From Oscillospiraceae bacterium (GTDB lineage Bacteria > Bacillota > Clostridia > Oscillospirales > Oscillospiraceae), in assembly GCA_017458025.1 (NCBI GenBank), contig JAFTGG010000073.1:1-15063 (forward strand): a stretch of DNA of 15,063 bases. The letters run 5' to 3'. Of the stretch, positions 1 to 6,353 are shown piece after piece. The notes under the pieces were generated by a model. It did not search any database. It was not told where the DNA came from and saw only the letters and a list, made by a program, of their open reading frames with translations. Position 1 is the first letter of the stretch. The number at the start of each line of letters is the position of its first letter. Both the position numbers and the translations under genes were made by a program.

Positions 1-1413
1 CCCTACACCACGACCACCGAGGCCATCATGGACAAGGTCGCGGAGCTCATCAAGGCGGGCAAGATCAAGGAGATCGCCGATATGCGCGACGAGACCGATC
101 TGTCCGGCCTCAAGCTGACCATCGACTTAAAGCGCGGCGTCGAGCCGGAGAAGCTCATGCAGAAGCTCTTTAAGTCCACGACGCTGCTGGACACGATGTC
201 CTGCAATTTCAACGTGCTCATCGCGGGCATGCCGAAGGTCATGGGCGTGCGCGAGCTGCTCGACGAGTGGTGCGCGTGGCGCACGGAAAGCGTCAAGCGC
301 CGCGTCTACTTCGTGCTGAACAAGCGCAGGGAGAAGCTGCATCTTTTAAAGGGCCTCAAGCGTATTCTGCTCGACATCGACAAGGCGATCAAAATTATCC
401 GCGAGACGGAGGCCGAGGCCGACGTCGTGCCGAACCTGATGATCGGCTTCGGCATCGACGAGGTGCAGGCGGAGTACGTCGCGGAGATCAAGCTGCGCAA
501 CATCAACCGCGAATACATTTTAAAGCGCACGCAGGAGACGGACGCGCTGCAAGAGGAGATTGAGGATCTGGAAGATATCCTCAACCGCCCCGCGCGCGTG
601 AAGAAGCTCATTGTCGCGGAGCTGGAGGAGGTCAAGCGGAAGTACGCCGAGCCGCGCAAGACCGGCGTCGTCTACGACTACGAGGAGACGTCGGAGCCGG
701 AGGAGGAGACGATCGAGGAATATCCCGTCACCGTGTTCCTCTCCCGTGAGGGCTACTTTAAGAAAATTACGCCGCAGTCGCTGCGTATGAGCGGCGAGCA
801 GAAGTTCAAGGAGAACGACGGCCTGCGGCAGTCCTTTGAGACGACGAGCAATGCCGAAGTGATGTTCTTCACCGACAAGGCGCAGGTCTACAAGACCCGC
901 CTCGGCGAGTTCGGCGACGCCAAGGCGTCGGTGCTCGGCGACTATCTGCCCAGCAAGCTCGGCATGGACGAGGGCGAGAGCGTCGTCTACATGGTGCTGC
1001 CCGGCGCGTACCGCGGCTTTATGCTGTTCTTCTTCGAGAACGGCAAGTGCGCCAAGGTGGAGCTCTCGGCGTATCAGACCACCTCGAACCGCCGCCGCCT
1101 CACCGGCGCGTACAGCGACAAGAGCCCGCTGCGCACCGCGATGTTCCTCGCGGACGACTGCGAGATCGCGGTGTATTCGAGCGAGCCGCGCTGCCTCGTG
1201 GTCAACACCGCGCTCATGGGCGTCAAGTCCACGCGCTCGACGCAGGGCGTTGGGCTGCTGACGCTCAAAAAGAACAAGACGCTGGACTACGCCTGCACGC
1301 TGGAGGCGTCCGGCATCACCAACCTCGCCCGCTACCGCGGGCGGTCGATCCCCGCGACGGGCGCGCTGCTCAAGGCGGACGATACGGAAGACAAGCAGAT
1401 GACCATGCTTTGA
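1..1413 (+). CDS. Type IIA DNA topoisomerase A subunit (ParC/GyrA family), 3' part
   Basis: This is the C-terminal 470 codons of the DNA-cleaving subunit of a type IIA topoisomerase. The reading frame is open from base 1, so the 5' end with the active-site tyrosine lies outside the window. The first residues align with the tower/coiled-coil part of GyrA (KIKEIADMRDE, IAGMPKVMGV). A long helical stretch follows, then an acidic linker (EETSEPEEETIEE, about residues 218-230 from the Met at 28), then a beta-pinwheel C-terminal domain. The blade motifs visible are TVFLSREGYFKKI, VMFFTDKAQVYKTRLGEF, GFMLFFFENGKCAKVELSAY and RCLVVNTALMGVKSTRSTQG. No GyrA box (QRRGGKG type) is present, and the domain is about 220 residues, shorter than a full gyrase pinwheel. 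I therefore prefer a topoisomerase IV-like decatenase/relaxase over a gyrase. The ParE/GyrB-like partner is probably just upstream, outside the window. The family is certain; the ParC versus GyrA assignment is inference. Confidence 0.9.
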   Translation, partial: PYTTTTEAIMDKVAELIKAGKIKEIADMRDETDLSGLKLTIDLKRGVEPEKLMQKLFKSTTLLDTMSCNFNVLIAGMPKVMGVRELLDEWCAWRTESVKRRVYFVLNKRREKLHLLKGLKRILLDIDKAIKIIRETEAEADVVPNLMIGFGIDEVQAEYVAEIKLRNINREYILKRTQETDALQEEIEDLEDILNRPARVKKLIVAELEEVKRKYAEPRKTGVVYDYEETSEPEEETIEEYPVTVFLSREGYFKKITPQSLRMSGEQKFKENDGLRQSFETTSNAEVMFFTDKAQVYKTRLGEFGDAKASVLGDYLPSKLGMDEGESVVYMVLPGAYRGFMLFFFENGKCAKVELSAYQTTSNRRRLTGAYSDKSPLRTAMFLADDCEIAVYSSEPRCLVVNTALMGVKSTRSTQGVGLLTLKKNKTLDYACTLEASGITNLARYRGRSIPATGALLKADDTEDKQMTML

Positions 1414-1513
1414 GGATTTCCGCGACGCCGCGCCTTTCCCCCCGACGGGCGGCGGCCCGCATTCGCCGGTCTTCGCGCCTGACGAAAAACCTCTTTGCAT
1501 GGAATGATTATAT
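1414..1513. other. Intergenic gap between topoisomerase and yitT-like gene
   Basis: This 100-bp GC-rich gap holds a weak 5-bp hairpin (CGGGC 1446-1450 with GCCCG 1455-1459) and no T-tract, so no convincing terminator is visible. I see no clear sigma-A promoter. The downstream gene may be cotranscribed with the topoisomerase or use a promoter I cannot recognise. Confidence 0.4.
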
Positions 1514-2374
1514 ATGAACAAAACGTCCCTCAAAAGCTATGCGATCATCACTCTTGCCTGCGTGCTTTACGCGCTCTCGTTCGACTGGTTCTACGCGCCG
1601 AACGCGTTCACCGTGGGCGGCTTTACCGGCATCGCGCAGATTATCAACTTCTTCGTCCCCGCGCTGAGCGTCGGTCTTCTCATCATCGCGCTGAACCTGC
1701 CGCTGTATATTCTGGGGCTGAAGCGTTTCGGCTTTCGCTTCCTGTTCAAATCGCTCTACGCGATGGCGCTTTCCTCGGTGCTGATCGACGTGCTCGCCGC
1801 GCTGCACACGTTTTCGCCGCTCGAACCGCTGCTCGCCTGCCTCTACGGCGGCGTGCTGATGGGGCTTGCGACCGGCATTCTTTTCCGCGAGGAAGCGACC
1901 ACCGGCGGCACGGAGCTGGCGTCGTGGCTCGTCAAGGAAAAGGTCGAGCATATCTCCATCGGCAAGATCTGCCTCGCGCTTGATCTGACGGTCATTGTGA
2001 TTTACGCCGCCGTGTTCCGCAGCCTGCTCAACGCGCTCTACGGCGGCGTCGCGCTCTATGTGACGACGACGGTGCTCGACCTCGTCGTCTATGGCGGCAA
2101 CACGGGCAAGCTCGCCTACATCATCAGCGCGCGCGAGGAGGAGATCACACAGGAGCTGCTGCGGCGCGAGATGGGCGTGACCAAGCTCTCCGCTGTCGGC
2201 GCGTACACGAACACCGAGCGGCCGATCCTGCTCGTCGCGGTGCGCCGGCGGGAGATCGTGGCGACTAAGCGTCTGGTCAAGGAGCTCGACCCCGACGCGT
2301 TTTTCATTCTCTGCGAGGCGCAGGAGGTGCTGGGCGAGGGGTTTGGCGAGTATAAGCCCAACGGGTTGACATAA
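1514..2374 (+). CDS. YitT family membrane protein (DUF161 + DUF2179)
   Basis: This 286-residue protein matches the YitT family, which is common and often multi-copy in Firmicutes. Its biochemical function is not established. The N-terminal two thirds contains about five or six hydrophobic segments: around residues 8-25, 45-75, 80-100, 110-130, 155-175 and 180-195. The family-typical pattern of a glycine-rich first loop (FTVGGFTGIAQI) and a TTGGTELAS motif after TM4 is present. The C-terminal part from about residue 197 (LAYIISAREEEITQELL) is the soluble DUF2179 domain, with the usual GAYTNTERPILLVAVRRRE core. The length is typical. The start ATG has only a weak GGAA upstream, but the first transmembrane segment begins directly after it. 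The stop lies 16 bp before the next gene, suggesting an operon. Confidence 0.93.
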   Translation: MNKTSLKSYAIITLACVLYALSFDWFYAPNAFTVGGFTGIAQIINFFVPALSVGLLIIALNLPLYILGLKRFGFRFLFKSLYAMALSSVLIDVLAALHTFSPLEPLLACLYGGVLMGLATGILFREEATTGGTELASWLVKEKVEHISIGKICLALDLTVIVIYAAVFRSLLNALYGGVALYVTTTVLDLVVYGGNTGKLAYIISAREEEITQELLRREMGVTKLSAVGAYTNTERPILLVAVRRREIVATKRLVKELDPDAFFILCEAQEVLGEGFGEYKPNGLT

Positions 2375-2390
2375 TATTGGAGGTATTCCG

Positions 2391-2996
2391 ATGGATTTCA
2401 CCAAAGTCAAGACCGCGCTCGAGGAGCGCGGTTATGCGGTGACGGTATGTCCGACGAAAGAGGACGCCGCCGCGTACTTAAACGAGCAGATCGACGGCAC
2501 GAGCGTCGGCTTCGGCGGCTCGATGACGCTCAAAGAGTTGGGGCTTTATGACGCGCTGAGCGCGCACAACACGGTCTACAGCCATTGGAACGCGCCGGCG
2601 GGTACGCCGGCGGCGGAGACGCTCGGCGCCGCGGCGAAGGCGGAGGTGTTCCTGACCTCCGTCAACGGTCTCGCCGAAACGGGCGAGCTCGTCAACATCG
2701 ACGGTACGGGCAACCGTGTGTCGGGCACGCTGTACGGGCATCAAAAGGTCTATTTCGTGGTCGGGCGCAACAAGCTCGCGCCGACCTGCGACGAGGCGCT
2801 GTGGCGCGCACGGAACATCGCGAGCCCGAAGAACGCGCAGCGGCTGGGCCGCAAGACGCCCTGCGCGGTCAAGGGCGACAGGTGCTATGACTGCAAGAGT
2901 CCGGAGCGCATTTGCCGCGCGTTGGTCGTGCTGTGGGAAAAAGTGACGAGCTGCGACATGGAGATCGTGCTCGTTGACGACGATTTGGGGTATTGA
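2391..2996 (+). CDS. LUD-domain (DUF162) lactate utilisation-like protein
   Basis: This 201-residue soluble protein has a LUD domain, the fold of LutC/YkgG. Motifs seen are SVGFGGSMTLKELG (residues 38-51), a long conserved core SVNGLAETGELVNIDGTGNR (90-109) and YFVVGRNKL (121-129). It ends with a Cys cluster R-C-Y-D-C-K-S-P-E-R-I-C (C165, C168, C175) typical of the stand-alone clostridial subgroup. That cluster could bind a metal or an iron-sulfur centre, which is inference. No lutA or lutB genes lie nearby, so a role in lactate oxidation is not supported by context; the automatic label 'lactate utilization protein' should be read as a family name only. A strong GGAGG (2379-2383) precedes the ATG. 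The 16-bp gap after the YitT gene points to cotranscription. Confidence 0.93.
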   Translation: MDFTKVKTALEERGYAVTVCPTKEDAAAYLNEQIDGTSVGFGGSMTLKELGLYDALSAHNTVYSHWNAPAGTPAAETLGAAAKAEVFLTSVNGLAETGELVNIDGTGNRVSGTLYGHQKVYFVVGRNKLAPTCDEALWRARNIASPKNAQRLGRKTPCAVKGDRCYDCKSPERICRALVVLWEKVTSCDMEIVLVDDDLGY

Positions 2997-3021
2997 TGCG
3001 GCAAGCGTGAAATTTGTCTGT

Positions 3022-3042
3022 GCGATCCGGAAACCGGATCGC
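3022..3042 (+). promoter_or_regulatory. Perfect 9-bp hairpin abutting the lipoprotein ribosome binding site
   Basis: GCGATCCGG (3022-3030) and CCGGATCGC (3034-3042) form a perfect stem with an AAA loop. The GGAG that serves as Shine-Dalgarno for the lipoprotein (3043-3046) begins at the next base. There is no T-tract, so it is not an intrinsic terminator. It could modulate ribosome access or stabilise mRNA. Confidence 0.5.
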
Positions 3043-3053
3043 GGAGTGGCGCA

Positions 3054-3848
3054 ATGAAGAAGGCTTTTACAATCTATTTGCTGGCGCTGTGCCTGACGCT
3101 GTCGGGCTGCGGAGACAGGCTGCTGGAGCGTTCCTATTCCTCCGTAACGCCGCACAGCGCGGTGTTCCGCGAGACCGAGGACGCCGATACGCTGCGCGCG
3201 GAGAATTATCAGGATCTCGTCAACGCGCTGCTGATCCTGCTCGGCGAGCACAGTGAGGGCGGCGTCGTGCGGATTTACGGCGATGCGCCGAATAAGGCGG
3301 AGCTGGCGGAGAACGCCTGCGTCGAGGTGCAGAAGGAAACGCCCGTCGGCGCGTACTTACTCGATTACATCACCTACGACGGCAAGGCGGAGAGCGGCTA
3401 CTATGAGCTGACGGCGCGCTTCGGCTACCGCCGTACGGCGGAGGAGCAGGCGGCGATCGTCAACGCGACGAGCACCGAGGCGCTGCCGGACCTGCTGCGC
3501 GCCGCGATCGACGAGGGGCGCGACGCCGCCGCGATCCGCGTGGGGTACTTCGGAACCGACCGCAACGGCGTGTTGGAGATGGTGCGCGCGGTACACGACG
3601 AGGTCTATCCGCCGGAGGAGCTGACGGAGGACGGCGAACTGCCGGCGGAGCAGGAGGGCGCGGAAAACGAGCCGCCAGAGCTTGCCGGCTTGCCGCCGGA
3701 GACGGAGCCGACGCCCGCGGAAGACGCTCCGCCGGACCTTCCGGCGGAACCGGACGGGCCGATGTACGACATTGCCCCGTGGGAGGTGCTGTTCTATCCG
3801 GACAACGCGCAGCCGGGGATTGTGGAAGTGGTACTCTACCGAGAATAA
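3054..3848 (+). CDS. Putative lipoprotein, family not recognised
   Basis: The protein has 264 residues. It starts with a lipoprotein signal peptide (MKKA, hydrophobic core, lipobox L-S-G-C with the lipidated Cys at 19), so it should be anchored to the outer face of the cell membrane. Residues 20-185 form an alternating polar/hydrophobic region that looks folded (for example VGAYLLDYITYDGKAESGYY and AAIRVGYFGTDRNGVLEMV). Residues 190-245 are low-complexity Pro/Glu-rich (ELPAEQEGAENEPPELAG) and probably act as a flexible linker. The chain ends with a short conserved-looking tail (PWEVLFYPDNAQPGIVEVVLYRE). I do not recognise a family and assign no function. It sits 57 bp behind the LUD gene, after a hairpin that touches its SD, and is followed directly by a terminator. 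Confidence 0.82.
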   Translation: MKKAFTIYLLALCLTLSGCGDRLLERSYSSVTPHSAVFRETEDADTLRAENYQDLVNALLILLGEHSEGGVVRIYGDAPNKAELAENACVEVQKETPVGAYLLDYITYDGKAESGYYELTARFGYRRTAEEQAAIVNATSTEALPDLLRAAIDEGRDAAAIRVGYFGTDRNGVLEMVRAVHDEVYPPEELTEDGELPAEQEGAENEPPELAGLPPETEPTPAEDAPPDLPAEPDGPMYDIAPWEVLFYPDNAQPGIVEVVLYRE

Positions 3849-3877
3849 AAAGAAGCAGCTTTCGCTGCTTCTTTTTT
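3849..3877. terminator. Bidirectional intrinsic terminator
   Basis: AGAAGCAGC (3851-3859) pairs with GCTGCTTCT (3864-3872) around a TTTC loop. It is flanked by an A-run on the left and a T-run (3872-3877) on the right. The lipoprotein stop codon is immediately upstream. The symmetric A/T flanks allow it to stop both the plus-strand operon and the convergent prfC transcript. Confidence 0.92.
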
Positions 3878-3889
3878 GCATATTAGTAT
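3876..3889. repeat. Solo arm of the AGTAT-ended palindromic repeat
   Basis: TTGCATATTAGTAT is identical over 14 bp to the reverse complement of the left arm (5736-5749) of the 157-bp element. It begins in the T-tract of the terminator and ends 10 bp before the prfC stop codon. It could be a remnant of that repeat family or a chance AT-rich match. Confidence 0.4.
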
Positions 3890-3899
3890 CATACTCGTA

Positions 3900-5480
3900 T
3901 TATACGCTGAGCCAATCAATCAGCTCCAACCCGGGGTTGTGCTTGGTGAGGAAGCCCACCGACCACTCGCCGCCGAAGGCGATGAGCTTGCGGCCCTTAA
4001 AGTCCTCCAGCACGCGCGAGCCGGTACAGAGCACGAGGTCCTTCGGGTCGCACGGGCACTCGCCGATGAGCCGCAGATGCTCGTAGGGCAGGCCGCGCAT
4101 GGCGAGGTCGACGCCGTACTCGCCCTTCATGCGGTACTCGAACACGTCGAACTGCAACGTGCCGACCACGCCGACGACCACGTCCTCGAAGCCGCTGTCG
4201 GGAATTTTAAAAATCTGGATCGCGCCTTCCTGCGCGATCTGCTCGATGCCCTTGACGAACTGCTTGCGCTTCATTGTATCCATCGGCGAGACGGACATGA
4301 AGTGCTCCGGCTCGAAGGTCGGGATACCCGAATAGCGGAACTTTTTGCCCGGCACGGTGATGGTGTCGCCGATGGAGAACAGGCCAGGGTCGAACACGCC
4401 GATGATATCGCCCGCATAGGCGGTGTCGACGATTTCGCGCTCCGCCGCCATCATCGTCTGCGGCTGGCTCAAACGCATCTTCTTGCCGCTCTGGACGTGG
4501 TAATACTCCGCGTCGCGCTCAAACTTGCCCGAGCAGATGCGCATGAACGCGAGGCGGTCGCGGTGCGCCTTGTTCATATTCGCCTGGATCTTGAACACGA
4601 ACGCCGAGAACTCGGGCGAGAACACGTCGACCTCGCCCTCGTCGCTCTCGCGGGAGAGCGGAGCGCTGGTCATCTGCAGAAAGTGCTCCAAAAACGGCTC
4701 CACACCGAAGTTGGTCAGCGCCGAGCCGAAGAACACCGGCGAGAGCGTGCCGTTGCGGACCGCCTTGATGTCAAATTCGCGGCCCGCGCCGAGCAGCTCG
4801 ATCTCATCCGCGAGCGCGTCGCGCCGCTCTCGGCCAAGCATATCGGCGAGCATCGGGTCGTCCGGCTCGATCTCCGTGACGCCCGCCTTCTTCGCGTGGC
4901 CCGCGTCGGTGAAGTGCAGGATACAGCGCCTCTCGCGGTCGTAGACGCCCTGAAAGCTCTTGCCGCTGCCGATGGGCCAATTGACGGCGTAGGTGTCGAT
5001 GCCGAGCTCACGCTCGACCTCCTCGCACAGCTCCAGCGGGTCGCGGGTCTCACGGTCCATCTTGTTGATGAACGTGAAGATGGGAATATGGCGCAGCGCG
5101 CAGACCTTAAAGAGCTTTCGCGTCTGCGGCTCGACGCCCTTCGCGCCGTCGATGACCATGACCGCGCTGTCCGCCGCCATCAGCGTGCGGTAGGTGTCCT
5201 CCGAGAAGTCCTGATGGCCCGGCGTATCAAGGATATTGATGCAGTAGCCGTCGTGCTGGAACTGCATGACGGAGGACGTGACCGAGATGCCGCGCTGTTT
5301 TTCGATCTCCATCCAGTCGGAGGTCGCCGCGCGGGCGCGCTTGCCCTTGACCTCGCCCGCCTGCGCGATAGCGCCGCCGTAGAGCAGGAATTTTTCCGTC
5401 AGCGTCGTCTTGCCCGCGTCCGGGTGCGAGATAATCGCGAACGTCCGGCGGCGGGAGATTTCTTCTTGTAAGGTTGACAT
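3900..5480 (-). CDS. prfC: Peptide chain release factor 3 (RF3 GTPase)
   Basis: This is a translational GTPase of 526 residues that recycles RF1/RF2 from the ribosome after termination. The G-domain motifs are complete: G1 HPDAGKTT (19-26), switch I/G2 RGISVT (63-68), G3 DTPGHQDF (85-92) and G4 NKMD (139-142). The RF3-specific features SDWMEIEKQRGIS and, later, a domain with DTITVPGKKFRYSGIPTFEPEH and LQFDVFEYR are also present, and the length is normal for RF3. The frame stays open upstream, but I chose the ATG at 5480. It gives the canonical MSTLQEEISRRRTFAIISHPDAGK start and has a GGAG six bases upstream. The extra 22 residues of the longer reading lie in the leader and look non-coding. 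It is monocistronic with its own promoter and converges on the lipoprotein operon. Confidence 0.97.
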   Translation of the reverse strand: MSTLQEEISRRRTFAIISHPDAGKTTLTEKFLLYGGAIAQAGEVKGKRARAATSDWMEIEKQRGISVTSSVMQFQHDGYCINILDTPGHQDFSEDTYRTLMAADSAVMVIDGAKGVEPQTRKLFKVCALRHIPIFTFINKMDRETRDPLELCEEVERELGIDTYAVNWPIGSGKSFQGVYDRERRCILHFTDAGHAKKAGVTEIEPDDPMLADMLGRERRDALADEIELLGAGREFDIKAVRNGTLSPVFFGSALTNFGVEPFLEHFLQMTSAPLSRESDEGEVDVFSPEFSAFVFKIQANMNKAHRDRLAFMRICSGKFERDAEYYHVQSGKKMRLSQPQTMMAAEREIVDTAYAGDIIGVFDPGLFSIGDTITVPGKKFRYSGIPTFEPEHFMSVSPMDTMKRKQFVKGIEQIAQEGAIQIFKIPDSGFEDVVVGVVGTLQFDVFEYRMKGEYGVDLAMRGLPYEHLRLIGECPCDPKDLVLCTGSRVLEDFKGRKLIAFGGEWSVGFLTKHNPGLELIDWLSV

Positions 5481-5517
5481 AATATTCTCCTGAAGCGAAA
5501 TTTGACATCGGTTATGC

Positions 5518-5546
5518 AGTTTATCACAGGGGAAAAGGCTTTGCAA
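5518..5546 (-). promoter_or_regulatory. Sigma-A promoter of prfC
   Basis: On the minus strand, TTGCAA (5546-5541) and TAAACT (5523-5518) are separated by 17 bp, with a TG one base before the -10 (extended -10). Transcription would start near 5511 and give a leader of about 30 nt before the ATG at 5480. Confidence 0.7.
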
Positions 5547-5576
5547 GGAAATCTTGCCAAAAAGGGAAAATAGGGA

Positions 5577-5605
5577 TTGACAAATCGAAAGAAATCTGCT
5601 AACAT
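5577..5605 (+). promoter_or_regulatory. Sigma-A promoter of tRNA-Gly
   Basis: A perfect TTGACA (5577-5582), a 17-bp spacer and TAACAT (5600-5605) with an upstream TG (5597-5598) lie 11 bp before the first tRNA base. This is a strong promoter, as expected for a stable RNA gene, and is back-to-back with the prfC promoter. Confidence 0.85.
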
Positions 5606-5616
5606 CTCATTTGTTC

Positions 5617-5692
5617 GCGGGCATAGCTCATCTGGTAGAGCGCCACCTTGCCAAGGTGGAGGTAGCGAGTTCGAGCCTCGTTGCCCGCTCCA
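5617..5692 (+). tRNA. tRNA-Gly (anticodon GCC), CCA encoded
   Basis: A full cloverleaf can be drawn. The acceptor is GCGGGCA (5617-5623) with TGCCCGC (5682-5688), and the D stem is GCTC/GAGC (5626-5629, 5638-5641). The anticodon stem is CCACC/GGTGG with loop TTGCCAA (5648-5654), so the anticodon is GCC (5650-5652). The T stem is GCGAG/CTCGT (one G-U pair) with loop TTCGAGC. The discriminator is U at 5689 and CCA is encoded at 5690-5692. It decodes GGC and GGU glycine codons. It is a single gene with its own promoter and terminator, not part of a tRNA cluster. Confidence 0.97.
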
Positions 5693-5729
5693 AAAAGAGA
5701 AGTCAGTCGAAAGACTGACTTCTCTTTTT
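5692..5729. terminator. Intrinsic terminator of tRNA-Gly, likely bidirectional
   Basis: A 17-bp perfect stem (5692-5708 with 5713-5729) is closed by a GAAA tetraloop, with an A-run on the left and a T-run on the right. It begins at the last base of the tRNA CCA. Its symmetry means it can also stop leftward transcription arriving from the lipoprotein gene. Confidence 0.93.
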
Positions 5730-5735
5730 GGATTT

Positions 5736-5892
5736 ATACTAATATGCAACTAAAACAAGACATTCCTTGCGGCATAATTTCTGCCACGCTGCGTTGTCGT
5801 CCTTGGCGGGCGTCAGCCCGCCTGCGTCCTCCGCCTTGCCTGACAAAAATTCTGCTCGCAAGGCTTTGCCACTTTTAGTCGCATATTAGTAT
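5736..5892. mobile_element. MITE-like palindromic element with 20-bp terminal inverted repeats
   Basis: The ends are ATACTAATATGCAACTAAAA (5736-5755) and TTTTAGTCGCATATTAGTAT (5873-5892), inverted copies matching at 19 of 20 positions. The whole 157 bp folds as one long imperfect palindrome. An inner CCTTGCGGCATAATTT near 5765 is mirrored by AAATTCTGCTCGCAAGG near 5848, and a 7-bp hairpin tip is formed by GGCGGGC (5805-5811) and GCCCGCC (5816-5822). It has no coding capacity. Its right end overlaps the last base of the downstream lipoprotein stop codon. I could not see a clear target-site duplication, so mobility is an inference. It could equally be a structured 3' element or terminator of the lipoprotein transcript. 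Confidence 0.6.
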
Positions 5893-6314
5893 TATTCCGC
5901 GCGTTCGAGCGTGTAGCCCAGACGCAGGTGACCGGAGGTCACATTGTAGCTGATTTGACCGTTCTTATAGCTGAACTCCTTGGTCTCCTCGCGCGAGGTG
6001 CGGTTGTAGGTGTAGGAGCGGTTGAGCTCCTCTTCGGTATAGTTGTTGGCCGACGTCCAGGTGTATGGCTCCTTGCCGTCCTCGGGCGGCGTGAACGTGC
6101 CGGACCAATAGAGATTCCTCTCGTCTTCGGCGGGAAGATACCACCAGATCTCGATGGTATCGTTGGTAATGGTCGCGATGTGGAACCATTCGCCCTGGCT
6201 GAGCTGGATCCAGCCGCCGGTGAGGTCGGGCGGAGGGCCGGGGTTTTTGGCGCAGCCGGCGAGGGCGAGGGCCGCCGCCGCGGCCAGGAGCAGGGAAAGC
6301 AGTTTTTTCCTCAT
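5892..6314 (-). CDS. Small secreted lipoprotein, 140 aa
   Basis: It has a signal peptide MRKKLLSLLLAAAAALALAGC with lipobox L-A-G-C (Cys 21). The mature domain of about 119 residues begins near TGGWIQLSQGEWFHIATI and contains IEIWWYLPAEDERNLYWSGTF, YTWTSANNY and a terminal ISYNVTSGHLRLGYTLERAE. This looks like a compact beta-sheet fold and resembles small Firmicutes proteins with the pattern 'G.W......ATI....I.I.W......LYW.GT......YTWTS'. Their function is unknown to me. It follows the HtrA-like gene by 39 bp. The ATG has no Shine-Dalgarno of its own, and no in-frame ATG/GTG/TTG exists between it and the htrA stop. Its start overlaps the stop of a 10-codon mini-ORF (ATGA), so translation is probably coupled. 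Its stop codon touches the palindromic element. Confidence 0.82.
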   Translation of the reverse strand: MRKKLLSLLLAAAAALALAGCAKNPGPPPDLTGGWIQLSQGEWFHIATITNDTIEIWWYLPAEDERNLYWSGTFTPPEDGKEPYTWTSANNYTEEELNRSYTYNRTSREETKEFSYKNGQISYNVTSGHLRLGYTLERAE

Positions 6315-6343
6315 GATTTTTTCGCGTCCTTTTTCTTCATCAT
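6311..6343 (-). CDS. Ten-codon leader mini-ORF (MMKKKDAKKS)
   Basis: It begins with tandem ATG ATG. A GAGGAGG sequence (6355-6349), the best Shine-Dalgarno in this intergenic gap, lies five bases upstream. The peptide is lysine-rich (5 of 10). Its TGA overlaps the lipoprotein ATG as ATGA, the classical arrangement for reinitiation. The SD overlaps the htrA stop codon. It may function only to load ribosomes for the lipoprotein, or it may be a regulatory leader peptide. It is too short for coding statistics. Confidence 0.5.
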   Translation of the reverse strand: MMKKKDAKKS

Positions 6344-6353
6344 ATGCGCCTCC

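Noticed and set aside
2391..2996. A lactate-utilisation operon.
   Set aside because: The LUD protein is alone; no LutA, LutB, permease or regulator is present in the window.
3876..5471. A 531-codon open frame on the plus strand opposite prfC, and similar long frames opposite the HtrA, kinase and topoisomerase genes.
   Set aside because: They are antisense shadows of GC-rich genes: rich in Arg/Ala/His/Asp, with no domain pattern or SD, and lying exactly over well-supported genes.
2364..5486. An identical 15-mer GGTTGACATAATATT at 2364-2378 and 5472-5486.
   Set aside because: The first covers the yitT stop and the second the prfC start on the opposite strand. Their roles differ and flanks do not match, so it is most likely chance. 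The embedded TTGACA has no suitable -10.
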